Source: Nemania diffusa (lineage: Eukaryota > Ascomycota > Sordariomycetes > Xylariales > Xylariaceae). Taken from it: a stretch of 64,000 bases of DNA. Below the pieces are notes generated by a model, which saw only the letters and a list, made by a program, of their open reading frames with translations, was not told where the DNA came from and searched no databases. The translations under genes and the position numbers were made by a program. Shown one piece after another: positions 20,676-31,180 of the stretch; position 1 is the stretch's first letter, and every line of letters begins with the position of its first letter. Where the stretch lies: NCBI GenBank assembly GCA_038501195.1, contig JBBPUQ010000003.1, positions 3,750,501 to 3,814,500 on the forward strand, given 5' to 3'.

Positions 20676-21487
20676 ATGTCTTCTACTACACCAGCTGCTT
20701 CAGCAGACGATATTGTCAAGCATGGATGGTCGGCCGTGCCCTGCGATGCAAACGTCATCTTTGCCAAAAACCCCATAGTTAAACCATCCGCGTGGAAAGT
20801 TGCGGATATGCAGTTTCCGGTCAATGATCCTGTAGTAGCCGAGGTGCAACAATATGCGAAGGAACATCTACTGGAACAGACGTATAATCATTCTATGCGC
20901 GTCTACCACTGGGGTATGTATTCTCGTTAGCAACATGCCTATGCGGGAATATCTATATACTTACACACTCAGGCTATTCAATCATCAAGGACCAGTTCCC
21001 GGAGCATGGCAGCAGACTATCTCTATCTACGTGGGCATTGACCTGCCTTCTCCACGACATCGGGACGACGCATGATGATCTGCGCGCGACGCTACTGTCA
21101 TTCGAGTTTTACGGCGGCATTCTCGCCCTGAACTTGACCAAGAAACACGGCGCATCAACAGCACAGGCGGAAGCTGTCGCCGAGGCTATCATCCGACACC
21201 AAGATCTTGGTACGGTGGGAACCATTTCGTTCCTAGGACAGGTGATCCAGCTCGCCACGATATACGACAACATGGGTGGCAATCCGGGGCTAATAGACGA
21301 AGCGACCCGGCTGGATGTCAACCGGGCATTCCCGCGTAAGGGCTGGAGCGGTTGCTTTTCCAAGACCATCAGGGAAGAGAATAGCTTGAAGCCGTGGGCA
21401 CATACCACTCATCTTGGCGAAGAAGACTTTCCAGAGGGGGTTAAGAACAATGGTCTCATGGCAGACGTGGATAGCTGGGGACTATGA
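20676..21487 (+). CDS. Cyanamide hydratase (HD-domain)
   Basis: Converts cyanamide to urea; in fungi it detoxifies cyanamide or allows its use as a nitrogen source. Exons are 20676-20913 and 20973-21487, giving 250 aa, close to the usual family length of about 244. The metal-binding HD pattern is visible: His in TYNHSMRVYHWG and His-Asp in TCLLHDIGTTHDD. SFEFYGGILAL, AVAEAIIRHQDLGTVGTISFLGQVIQLATIYDN and KPWAHTTHLGEEDF are family signatures. The initiator ATG at 20676 follows a short upstream leader with no conserved peptide. Patchy distribution in fungi is typical of this gene; nothing here shows transfer directly. The tRNA-Val gene lies about 120 bp beyond its stop, on the other strand. Confidence 0.93.
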
Positions 21488-21605
21488 AGAGTGCAGCGAG
21501 AATCAAACCCCTCTAGGAACGAGCTACTAGTGCACATCAGCACAAAAAGAACAATGGTACCGCATAACAGACGATCCAAAAGCTCAATAAATTGAGCAAA
21601 ACTAT

Positions 21606-21695
21606 AGTCGTACCGTGGATCGAACACGGAACCTTCTCGGGACAAAGTACACATGTAATGTGAACGAGAAATCATAACCATTAGACCATACGACT
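21606..21695 (-). tRNA. tRNA-Val (anticodon CAC) with an 18-nt intron
   Basis: The minus strand folds into a tRNA. The acceptor stem is AGTCGTA/TACGACT (7 perfect pairs) and the D-arm contains TGGTCTAATGGTTATGA. The anticodon stem is TCTCG/CGAGA with loop TTCACA plus one base. The T-arm is CCGTG-TTCGATC-CACGG. Mature length is 72 nt plus discriminator. The intron sits one base 3' of the anticodon, the canonical eukaryotic place. It carries GTG, which can pair with CAC as in a bulge-helix-bulge precursor. The TTCGATC loop is a B box, and TTTT follows the 3' end. A 5'-terminal A is unusual for tRNA-Val, but the stem is fully paired. Confidence 0.88.
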
Positions 21696-22596
21696 TGTGG
21701 GACGAAGCTTGTTAGCGCTTGTTGATGAAAAGCGGCATTTGTTCGGCACTGATATAGGGCGTGGCGTATAGGCGGGGCCACTTTAGGTTCCGATGCCCTG
21801 GTAAGTTGTTGATAGGTAGGAGGTAGAGTTGTAGGAAGAGTAAGGTTGAGGTTTGTATGCTTAATTGAGAGATCTGATAGGGCATGGTAGGTGCCTACTA
21901 GTTTAATAGTACTTTGGTAGTGGCATTTGATAGGGGCAATTATTGGAAGATACATTCTTGTCTTTGGGAGCTATATACATAGTAAACTCTACGCCACCAC
22001 GCGATTAGCTGGCTGTGGTGCAAATCTAATATTTTTCATGGCTAACTGGAGGCAGCCTGGGCTAATGCAATCAATATGCTGTAAAAAAAGTAGACTGGGT
22101 TTTCATTTCATTTTTTTTTCTCTCCAGGTTGTTATCGGGACGTACCGAATACCTAGGTACTTGGGAGGGGAATGGTAGTTTAAGCCACAGCACAGCCACA
22201 TTCTTCACGTAGGTAATACCTACCCTACCTGCAAGGGCGGGGTCTGTAAACAGGTTGCTGACATCATAGTGTACTTACGTAGGTCACTTCCAAGCTTTGG
22301 GAGTTGGACAATTTATTGTGTTGGGTGTTAGTGAGGTACCCTTACATGTGATGAAGTAATTACTTATGTATTTAATCGCCTTTAGGCAGGCCTCCTGATA
22401 CATCAAAGGTTTAGCATTTAAGAAACGGTCCTTCCCTTTACCGGCCTCTGCTTGGTGCAATCTGAAACCCCTAGACATTGAGTGGACGGCTTGCAGTTTC
22501 CCATCTGCACTCATTTTAATATACCTACCCCAAAACAACATTTCCCTGTCTCATCACAGCTCCTCTCAACACTGCTGCGTTGCACATCCATCCATC
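21696..22596. other. Intergenic region
   Basis: About 900 bp with several ACCTAGGTA-type words (for example near 22150) and no gene seen. It contains the promoter of the DUF4112 gene. Confidence 0.35.
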
Positions 22597-23617
22597 ATGG
22601 GGAGTTATATTGCCAAGTGGATTGGGGGAAAACTTATTCAAGACAAGATTCTTAAAGAGAGACTTGAGAATAAGTTTGGCGCTGAGGTAAGTACTCAATC
22701 TTGCCACAATGATCGCACCTAACGCTGGGCGCATGGTTGCTATGATTATACTATACTCATGGGTTCAAGACTAATGCGCTGCCTAGGATCCCTACTTTGA
22801 ACAAGTTCCGGCAACAAGACTTGATGGCACGCCGAATGGAAAATTCAAGAAAGTTCGCAAAGCTGTGCCGCCTGGCCTGTCCACCCACGATGCAGAGGTA
22901 CTCACCAAAGTGAAGAGACGGGCTTACCGGCTAGACATGGCTTTCGGCAGTTTTCTCGGTATCAAGTTTGGTTGGGGTAGCCTCATCGCTATTTTCCCTT
23001 TGTGAGTAATCCAGTTAGCATGCTTCATTCTTCACAGACTAACTGTGTTTTTCATCTTTAGTGTTGGAGATTTTGCGGACGCATTCCTAGGACTTCTCGT
23101 CATCCGCACAGCCCAGCAGGTCGAAGGCGGTTTACCCTCCGGGCTTCGTCTCACAATGTACTTCTGGCTCCTCATAGATTTGGTTATTGGATTGATACCT
23201 TTCGTCGGCGACATTGGCGATGCCCTCGTCCTTGCCAACACACGAAACGCGACTGCTTTGGAGAAGTATCTTCGGGAAAAGGGTAGGAAGAATCTCCGCT
23301 CTAGCGGCCAGCCTATACCCGCTACCGACCCCAGCGATCCCGTCGAGTTCGATCGTCTTCACAGCGAGTCACCTGGTACCTCGCGCCCTTCTCGTGTGGA
23401 CGGAGAACACATCACCACATCGCCGAGTCAGCATCCTCCCCAAACAAGTGGTGTTGCATCCGTGCAATCTCCCCCATCGCAACCGGCGCCGGCAGCAACC
23501 CACGATGGTCGACAGGGGAGATCTAGCGGAGGTTTCTTCGGATTTGGTCGGAAGAAGTCGAGGCCGGCTGATGTTGAGGCAGGGATTGCCCTTCCCGACC
23601 AAAGCAGGCGGGGTTAG
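22597..23617 (+). CDS. DUF4112 family membrane protein
   Basis: Exons are 22597-22686, 22787-23001 and 23062-23617, giving 286 aa. The DUF4112 core lies at about residues 65-150: YRLDMAFGSFLGIKFGWGSLIAIFPFVGDFADAF in two parts across an intron, and MYFWLLIDLVIGLIPFVGDIGDALVLANTRN. The repeated P-F/V-GD motif is the mark of the family. Two or three hydrophobic segments are predicted, followed by a Ser/Pro/Gln-rich tail that ends in basic and acidic residues (FFGFGRKKSRPADVEAG), presumably cytosolic. The function of the family is unknown. Intron phases close, and the start MGSYIAKWIGGKLI matches the conserved N-terminus of fungal homologs. Confidence 0.9.
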
Positions 23618-24639
23618 TGGGAACGTTAACTACATACTCTTTCAAGGGCTGCGTCATTAGAATTTGCTTTAATAATCTTGACTAACCACCTCGTGGTAGC
23701 GGCGCAGGCTGGAAGGACCTTGGCTGGGTTTAGCGTGTAGGGCTGTGGCGATTGAGCAAACAGATGTATTTAGTCCCATGGGATGAAGGTACATTATTGG
23801 TTTTCGATTTTCGCTTGGCGGAGATTACCCAGATTAGTTTCGGGCTGAATGGGTCTCAAAACATGTTGCGTAAGACACAAATATTAGATGTGCAACAAAT
23901 AATATTGTAATAGATCACAAATTGAAACATAGCACTTGCCCCTTGATACAATTGACATGTACATCATTGAATGGCTATTAATTGCAACCTATGCAGGTGA
24001 ATGAGTGGTTCTACTCTGTAGTAGGTAATAGATTATACATAGTAGAATAATTACGGTACTGTGCAGAGAATTGTACGTATGTACAAGGCGCGTCATAGAT
24101 AGAAGACGCGCCAAGCGAGCTTGCTTAGATCCAAATTAAGGAAAGAAGTGGCCGGCCTAATCTAATTTGCGATCTTTGTGGATTGATAACCGGATCTGAT
24201 AATGCTGACCCATTCCCTAGACTTGTCAAACAACCAAAAGGCCGAGGATTTTGGTGACACACAACTTACAGATGCAGTAAGGGCTAGTGCGAGGCTGGAG
24301 CTGCTATCCCTGTTAACGCGTGAAATTGGAGTGGCGGGGCATTAAAACGCGGTGCAGGGGGTGGGGCATCCCACTGTAGCGCGTCTTGCCATTGTGCAAC
24401 ATTGTCTCTACCATTGTAAAGTGGGTGATCTAGCACACGTGATTTGGCGCGAAAGGGTGTTTAAAAGCTTTGGCTTCCCAGAACACGCTTCTTTTCTGCA
24501 TCATCTCGATCAACCACTTCCACCCAAACCACTTTACGCGTGCAAGAACCCTCCTTCTAGATTAACTCAATTCTCAATTGGTATTAATCTTCTGCATCTT
24601 CATCACCGGTTTAACCTTGTTGATCATATACCTTACACA
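23618..24639. other. Intergenic region upstream of RNR2
   Basis: About 1.0 kb with no gene seen. The last 350 bp hold the RNR2 promoter with the cell-cycle boxes listed separately. Confidence 0.4.
24316..24541 (+). promoter_or_regulatory. MBF/E2F-like cell-cycle boxes upstream of RNR2
   Basis: Two ACGCGT sequences (24316-24321 and 24536-24541), which equal the MluI cell-cycle box bound by MBF. Between them is TTTGGCGCGAAA (24443-24454), which combines an E2F-like TTTGGCGC core with the SCB-like CGCGAAA. They lie about 100 to 320 bp upstream of the RNR2 start. RNR genes are classical G1/S targets, so this arrangement fits. Function is inferred from sequence only. Confidence 0.6.
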
Positions 24640-26095
24640 ATGGCCACCGAGATCACTCCCTCCAAGAAGGTACATAACCTTGTCTCCTTTTCTCAAAGAA
24701 CCCGCTTGGTTTCCCTGGTAACTAACGCACCAATTCATAGGCTGCCTCTGCCATCGAGTCCCTCAAGATGGAATCTCCCATCAAGAAGCTAGATTTTACC
24801 GCTGCCAGCAAGGAAAACGCCCCTTTCGACTCCGAGGTCCACACTCTTGCCAACCAGATCGATTCCCACAAGCCCACAAAAGTAGAGGCACCTGAGGAAG
24901 CTCCTAAGCCTACTGTGGCTCCTACCATTAAGCCGGAGGAGGCTGATGAGCCCCTCTTGCAAGAGAACCCACAACGATTCGTCCTATTTCCCATTAAGTA
25001 CCATGAGGTGAGTGACGCGTCTCTTTACGCGTTAAGTGGATTTTCGACGCGACATAAAGCTAACCACGCATCTTAATATAGATCTGGCAAATGTACAAGA
25101 AAGCCGAAGCCTCCTTTTGGACTGCCGAAGAGATCGATCTGTCTAAGGACATGCACGACTGGAACAACAGACTCAATGACGATGAAAGATACTTTGTCTC
25201 CCACATCTTGGCTTTCTTTGCTGCCTCGGATGGTATCGTGAACGAGAACCTTGTCGAGCGTTTCAGTGGCGAGGTTCAGATCCCCGAGGCTCGATGCTTC
25301 TACGGTTTCCAGATCATGATGGAGAATATTCACTCCGAGACATACTCTCTGCTCATTGACACTTACATCAAGGAGCCCGCCCAGAAGACCTTCTTGTTTA
25401 ATGCCATTGACACCAGTATGACTATCCATTGAGTTTCGTATTAACGGCATAAGCTAACCTTATTTCTAGTTCCCGCCATTCGCAAGAAGGCCGACTGGGC
25501 TTTGAAGTGGATCGCCGACCGCAACTCCACTTTTGCCCAGCGTCTCATTGCTTTCGCTGCTGTCGAAGGTATCTTCTTCAGCGGTGCTTTTGCTTCCATC
25601 TTCTGGCTCAAGAAACGTGGCTTAATGCCCGGTCTTACCTTCTCCAACGAGCTCATCTCCCGTGACGAGGGCCTTCATACCGACTTCGCCTGCCTGCTGT
25701 TCTCTCACTTGAAGAACCGACCTAGCAAGGAGGTCGTTGAAGCCGTCATCGTCGACGCTGTCAAGATTGAGCAAGAGTTTTTGACCGAGGCCCTGCCTTG
25801 CGCTCTTCTCGGCATGAACGCCAACCTCATGAAGCAGTACATTGAGTTCGTAGCCGACCGTCTCCTCCTCGCCCTAGGCAACGAGAAGGTCTACCGCGCT
25901 ACCAACCCCTTCGACTTCATGGAGAACATCTCTCTCGGTGGCAAGACGAACTTCTTCGAGAAGCGCGTCGGTGAATACCAGAAGGCCGGTGTCATGGCCA
26001 GCACCAAGAAGAACAACTCTACCGAGAATGCCTCAGAGTCTCCTGAGGTCAAGGGCGAGAACGGTGGCGACTTCACATTCGATGACGACTTTTAA
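24640..26095 (+). CDS. RNR2: Ribonucleotide reductase small subunit
   Basis: Class I RNR beta subunit. It houses the di-iron/tyrosyl-radical cofactor needed to make deoxyribonucleotides. Exons are 24640-24669, 24741-25007, 25082-25415 and 25470-26095, giving 418 aa. The first exon is only [10 protein letters not shown]. Visible signatures: [31 protein letters not shown] with the first metal ligands; [13 protein letters not shown]; the radical/ligand segment [61 protein letters not shown]; and the C-terminal tail ending [10 protein letters not shown], which docks on the large subunit. The N-terminal tail with SPIKKLDF resembles regulated yeast Rnr2 N-termini. The upstream MBF/E2F-like boxes point to S-phase induction. 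Confidence 0.97.
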
Positions 26096-26745
26096 ACACG
26101 TCGTTGTCTGCTTCGATGTGAAGCTCGTTACTGCTTTCTCTTATGATACCCCCTATCTTTTTTTCATTCATAAATACATCACAACTCTTCCTTGCTGTGT
26201 ATATTGAGCTTCGATAACGACGAAGTTCATCGCCTCCCTTTCGCATGGCATTCTACCATAGACTAAGAGGTACTGCGAGCAATTCCGCGGCGTGGCATTT
26301 TTCTCTTCAGCATATTATCTCTTTCATTTTGCGGCTTGATCATTGGGGGGGCATTGTCAGACACAGACGGGAATGGCGTTCGGGGAGTTTAGTTGGGCGT
26401 CCTCGTTGGGTTTAACGAGGTCTCGGCCTGGGGCCTATCACTGGATCTGCCGCGGCGGCATCCTGTATAAAATGACTATAAGATGGCTATTGCGATCTCG
26501 TGATCGTATAGATACGAAATGAATGGGATGGCGACGGAAGCATAGTGGTGTAATTCTAGCTAGTCCTGGACAACTCACCTGTAACTGATTAATGCGAAAG
26601 ATGACGTTTGGAAACATGACACTGCGCTGATTTGTCTCCCATACTTGATTGTGATATTTTGCCATTCTATTATGTCTAGTATGGTAAAGCGAATTATCCT
26701 GTATGCGTATGTTTTAACCTCGTTAGCCGATATCTGGGTATTCCC
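26096..26745. other. Convergent intergenic region
   Basis: About 650 bp between the RNR2 stop and the SRP9-type gene stop. It is pyrimidine-rich just after RNR2. No gene seen. Confidence 0.4.
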
Positions 26746-27324
26746 TCATTTCTTGGCACGCTTCCTCTTCCCCTTCCCACCACCACCTCCTCCCTGTTGT
26801 CCCTGTCCTTGTGTTGTCTGCGTCTGTCCCTTCGCACTAGCACCCGCACCAGGGCTCGCCTCGGCCTTCTCTACGCCCGGTGTCCCGACCTCCTCGGCGG
26901 CGGCGGCGTCGGCCATGGCGGCGTCGGAATCAGTGGGCAGCGCGGCCATCCTGCGGCCCAGCTGGCCGAGCGACAGGATCAGGCGCGAGACCTCGGCGGC
27001 CTTGGTCGTGCGGTACTTGAGGCAGGCGCCCGAGTGCGGGTCGAAGGTCTTGATGGTCAGCGAGGCGCGCGGCGCGGCCGATGTCGACGGTGCGGTGGTG
27101 GTTGTGGCTGTTGTGGAGGCTTCTTGCTGGCGGCGCTTCTGCCGCTTCTTGGATGTGCCCGTCTTGTCGGTTAGGTGGTACGTTGTTGTTATGCGTGTCT
27201 GTTCGCAGCTGGTTAGAGAAGGAGGAAGGGGAGAATAAGGACCTCGACTTACGGTGTTAGGCCGCGCTTCTAGTAGCAGGGCGGACTGCCGAAGCCATTC
27301 CTGGCTCGTCTCGTAGTACGGCAT
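26746..27324 (-). CDS. Signal recognition particle SRP9-type subunit
   Basis: Member of the SRP9/Srp21 family, which binds the Alu domain of SRP RNA and helps delay translation elongation. Exons are 27324-27253 and 27198-26746, giving 174 aa. The 54-bp intron is in frame without a stop, so care is needed not to translate it. The SRP9 fold covers about residues 1-105: MPYYETSQEWLRQSALLLEARP, TRITTTYHL, then after a Ala/Thr/Ser-rich insertion ASLTIKTFDPHSGACLKYRTTKAAEVSRLILSLGQLGRRMAAL. The tail is rich in Ala, Gly and Gln and ends in KGKRKRAKK, a basic stretch that could bind RNA or act as a nuclear/nucleolar signal. Confidence 0.9.
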   Translation of the reverse strand: MPYYETSQEWLRQSALLLEARPNTVSRGPYSPLPPSLTSCEQTRITTTYHLTDKTGTSKKRQKRRQQEASTTATTTTAPSTSAAPRASLTIKTFDPHSGACLKYRTTKAAEVSRLILSLGQLGRRMAALPTDSDAAMADAAAAEEVGTPGVEKAEASPGAGASAKGQTQTTQGQGQQGGGGGGKGKRKRAKK

Positions 27325-28162
27325 GTTTTCGTTTTGGAGTTTGGGCTTTTCCCACTTATTGATCTCCCCTCTGTTCTGTCCTCAATTGCTCCTTCGTTTG
27401 CTCGCCTGGTTCGTGCCCAATTCAAGTCTCGTCCAACCTACCTAGTCCAAAGTTCCCCCCTGTTCGAAGCCGGCGCGAACTAAAAATATGCCCTACAATA
27501 CTTTGTGTGCAGGATGTTGTCTGTCGGTCTTCTTAGGAGCAGAGCCAGAGTCGCAGAATGTTTGCGGACCGACAGGCGCAGGAAGAGAGTGCTGTAGCCT
27601 GATGGTTACCGTAATCAGAACACTCGCGATAATAGGTCAGTCGCACAACAGCGGCACAGTGCTTCGGGAGGAAATCGTGAGCGGCGACAGGAAATGAATT
27701 CGGACGCAGGGGGTGAGTACGGTCACAGTTAATTCTGCGAAGAACACTGCTCGAAGACGTTAAGATGCGCGTGGTTCCGAGCTCGGTAGCCAGGTGTATA
27801 ACGAGAAAAAAGTGGTTGTATTCGAGTGCTCGTTATGCGGAGAGTTTTGGCACCATTTGATTGTAGTAGCAGGGGTGACGAAGGTGGGGGGCTTGTACCA
27901 GTACTCTGAGCTCAGCCTGAGCCTGGCTTGAGCAAGACCTGCCCTTGCACTTCAAATACGTGTATCACCGTAAATGTACTGAAATAAATGAAAGATAACC
28001 GTTTTATTCCAAAACGGATTCACGTATTTATTTACTTCCTAGCAAGTTACTCTATAAACAAAGCAGCTAACATTTCTTTACTTAGATTTAGTATCTATTA
28101 GTATATTATTTTGTCTTTTTTATACCTTTTTCAATTTGTAAAAACACTAGCAAAGTTATTTA
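27325..28162. other. Gene-free stretch, AT-rich at its 3' side
   Basis: About 840 bp. It contains the upstream region of the SRP9-type gene. From about 27960 to 28160 there is AT-rich sequence directly next to the saccharopine reductase relic. No gene seen. Confidence 0.35.
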
Positions 28163-28610
28163 TCTTTCTCAAAGACGGGGAGGTGGTCTAGATCCCTAAA
28201 GATGAAGTCTACCATGTTGCGGATGGCTATTCTTTCCTAGCTTATCCGAACCGAAACTCCATGCCCTTCCGAGACCTCTATCGGCTTCTCGAAGCCCAGA
28301 CTGTTATTCGAGGGTCTTTACGATATGATGGCAACTCTTAGCTTGTAAAAGCTCTAATTAACTTAGGGTGGATCGAAGCGGGTATTCAAGACCGGCTTGC
28401 GCCAAGGTTGACTTGGGCATAAATTTAGATGAAGCTGACTGGAGCTAGCTCAAGCTCTGAGCATGATCTCGTAGCTAAGGTGAAGGAGCTGTGTTGCTTT
28501 CGGAACCCCGAAACCGTGATCTTTAGGTTGCGATAGATCAGACTCTTCTCAAGCCAACAAGCGTCCGTTAAAGGAAACAAAATGTCTCTCAAAAAGCCTG
28601 TTCTCCGAGG
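28163..28610 (+). pseudogene. Saccharopine reductase (LYS9-type) C-terminal relic
   Basis: Translation of the plus strand in one frame and then a shifted one gives pieces of the catalytic C-terminal domain of saccharopine reductase (lysine synthesis). They are FLKDGEVV, a stop, IPKDEVYHVADGYSFLAYPNRNS, MPFRDLYRLLEAQTVIRGSL, RYDG, then LVKALINLGWIEAG. After a shift come SSSSEHDLVAKVKELC, FRNPE, IFRLR, a stop and IRLFSSQQASVKGN. The stop in LR*I stands where the family has Trp (TGG to TAG). No N-terminal Rossmann part or start is present. AT-rich DNA lies immediately upstream. It is a decayed fragment; the functional gene should be elsewhere. Confidence 0.78.
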
Positions 28611-29069
28611 AAATCCTCCTCTTTTAAGCGACACCGGGTTGAGGTAGATGAGTGACTCATCGCCAACCAACCCTCACTCTATAGAGATCTCGACCGTTGT
28701 CTGGCCTCTTTTCCTGCATTAGACACGATGAATGACAGGGCTGATGTGATGTATCCTCTCCCAGTCATGTCCAATCCCTAAAACGGAGCCCCTCGCCTTA
28801 CTAGTATCAATTGTCACAGTGAAACTTTTGTCGTCTGCGGAGGAGCAGAATGAAATGGCGGATTGCTGTTCTGGAACCAATAAGAACCTTGGGTCAGATA
28901 CATTCCAAAACGCCAATAATATCAATGACCTACTGATTTGAGGGGTCAAATAATCGCTCAAAGCACTCAGTCCGAGACCACTGGATCTTTCTTGCGAGGC
29001 TCACTTTCGTCTCAGCTAAATGCTTCACTGGTGCCCGTTTGCGAATGCTTTGAAGAGGTTCTCTTCATC
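28611..29069. other. Intergenic region upstream of the fructosamine-kinase-type gene
   Basis: About 460 bp with no gene seen. It presumably includes the promoter of the gene at 29070. Confidence 0.35.
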
Positions 29070-30236
29070 ATGAAACTAGACCCAGCCGTCCTTGCCTCAC
29101 TGCACCTTTCTGCTGATCAAACATCGGCGACTGTGTCGTCGGGTAAGGGTTCCAGCAGCGCCTCCACCGTCAAAATCAGCAGCATAAGTGATGGGTCCGA
29201 AATCACTTTTTTCATGAAGACCTCGTCGGATGCGAATGCATATCTATTAGTCCAAGGTGTGTTGATTTTCTGCGAGTAGGTATTACGAACGCTGGCTCAT
29301 TGAATTTTGGCCCAACAGGTGAATTTGAATCGCTCCAAGCAATCTCCGCCGCGGTCCCGAATCTTTGTCCACGTTCGCTGGGCATAGGATCGTACACCTC
29401 CTCCCCTTCAACTCATTTCATCGTGACACAATTCTTACGGCTCTACGAACCACGCTTGCCACTTCTGGCCGGAGTTTATGACTCAATAGTCTCCCGACGA
29501 CCAGACCTTGCCGCGAAACTTGCTCGACTACATACTACACCAGCCCCCGTACCTGAGGGCTTCAAAACCGCCCAATTTGGATTCCCGGTTACAACGTGCT
29601 GTGGAGATACACCACAGGACAACTCCTTCAAACCATCGTGGGCCACGTTCTTCGCGGAGAACCGATTAAAGCATATACTACAACAATGTGAGACTAATCA
29701 AGGCGTAGATCTGGTCATTCGGCAAATGGTTGAGGATGTGGCGGCGACAGTTGTTCCGCGTCTCCTCGGAGACGACCACTTGGGCAATGGCAAGGGTGTA
29801 ACCCCTGTTGTCGTTCATGGCGATCTTTGGTACGGAAATGTTGGTCGTTCGAACGTGCCCAACGAACCTCCGCATGATGTGATTTTCGACCCTTCGGCAT
29901 GTTACGCTCACAATGAGTACGAACTAGGCATCATGCGTATGTTTGGTGGGTTCGGCCGAAGCTTCTTCAGCGAGTACCATGCGCTATGCCCAAAGACAGA
30001 ACCCGTGCAAGAATATGAAGATCGCTTGAAACTGTATGAGCTGTAGGTCGCGTATTCATTCGCTCTACCTTGCAATCGGGAGATCTGACAAAAAGGCATT
30101 TGTAAGATACCATCACCTAAACCACTACGCGATATTCGGGCCGATGAAGAAGTACACCTTCCTCAGTTATACATACAGGGATGGGTCAATTGTCATCATG
30201 AGAGACCTACTTCGAAAATATGGCCAGGGGAGGTAG
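29070..30236 (+). CDS. Fructosamine/ketosamine-3-kinase family protein
   Basis: APH-fold kinase that phosphorylates ketosamines on glycated proteins and so starts their repair; cytosolic. Exons are 29070-29256, 29319-30042 and 30107-30236, giving 346 aa. The N-lobe has VSSGKGSSSASTVKIS and the ATP Lys in ITFFMKTSSD, then GEFESLQAISAAVPNLCPRSLG. The C-lobe has VVVHGDLWYGNVG (catalytic loop HGDLW.GN) and VIFDPSACYAHNEYELGIMRMFGGF (metal-binding Asp plus family-specific segment). It ends LYHHLNHYAIFG...YRDGSIVIMRDLLRKYGQGR. The segment between IFG and YRDGS (PMKKYTFLSYT) is longer than usual in the family and could be unspliced intron, but no good donor is seen. A broken second copy lies 1 kb downstream. 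Confidence 0.9.
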
Positions 30237-30309
30237 ATATCTGGAGACCAGATAGAAGGTTTGAAGAAACTGATCAGCAGCGGCATATATACATGGATTA
30301 AGAAGTGTG

Positions 30310-31180
30310 ATTTGGGTATGTGTAGCTGAGCAACTCTCAATGTTACGTCCGTGATGAGAAGGATTCACAAGGACATAGCGCACTAGTATGGGCTGCTCGA
30401 TATGGATACGAAGACGCCGCACGCATTTTGATTGAGAAAGGCGCAAGCCTCGAAATCAATACATGCAACAACTTGACTGCATTGGTATGGGCCTCAATGG
30501 TTGGTCACTGCGCCATGGCGAAATTGCTCATCGGGGTCGGAGCCGATGTTCATGTCGCTGACAATATGGGCTGGACCGCCTTGCATTATGCTGCTGCTCA
30601 TGGAAACGTACAAATCCTTCAGGTTCTACTCGATGCAGGAGCGAACCTAAATGCCAAAGATAAATCACTACAGACTCCCGTGCAGCGTGCCACCTTTTGC
30701 AACAATCTCCCTATTATAGAAGCTTTAGTAAAGCGTGGGGCAGACACTTCGGTCAGAGACAAAGATGGACTTACCTTGCTCCATCTTGCGGCCCGAGATG
30801 GAAATTCCGAGTTACTCAAGTATTGGCTAAAGCTGACTGGCGCCTTGGAAGAGATAGACGACTAGGCTTGGACGCTACTTATGGCCGCGGCCTGGTTTGG
30901 GCATGCGACTGTGGTCAAATATCTGATACAAAAAGGAGCTAACGTGGAAACGGCATCGACTGATGGTAGTACAGCACTTCATCTGGCGACATGGAATGGC
31001 TATGAGGATGTCGTTCGCCAACTACTTCAAGGGGGTGCTAATCCCAGCAAAGCCTGTGACAGAGGCGAAACTCCACTTTAACAGGCAGCCTGGCATGGTC
31101 ATGTTGCTATGTCAGCTTTTACTCGACGCACAAGTCGAGGGCTAACCACTGCATCAAGCAGCTGCGAATGGACATGAGGT
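30310..31180 (+). pseudogene. Broken ankyrin-repeat gene
   Basis: At least seven ankyrin repeats are readable, for example GHSALVWAARYGYEDAARIL, GWTALHYAAAHGNVQILQVL, DGLTLLHLAARDGNSELL, WTLLMAAAWFGHATVVKYL and GSTALHLATWNGYEDVVRQL. Two in-frame stops (30863-30865 after LEEIDD, and near 31079 after RGETPL) and a later frameshift (QLLLDA... then PLHQAAANGHE) break the frame. No start or effector domain was found. Sequence at 30240-30330 (EGLKKLISSGIYTWIKK) may be an upstream exon, with donor GTATGT. The gene is wedged between an intact and a broken copy of a fructosamine-kinase-type gene. Ankyrin arrays of this kind are often C-terminal parts of fungal NLR-like proteins, but no NACHT or NB-ARC domain is visible. 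Confidence 0.8.
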
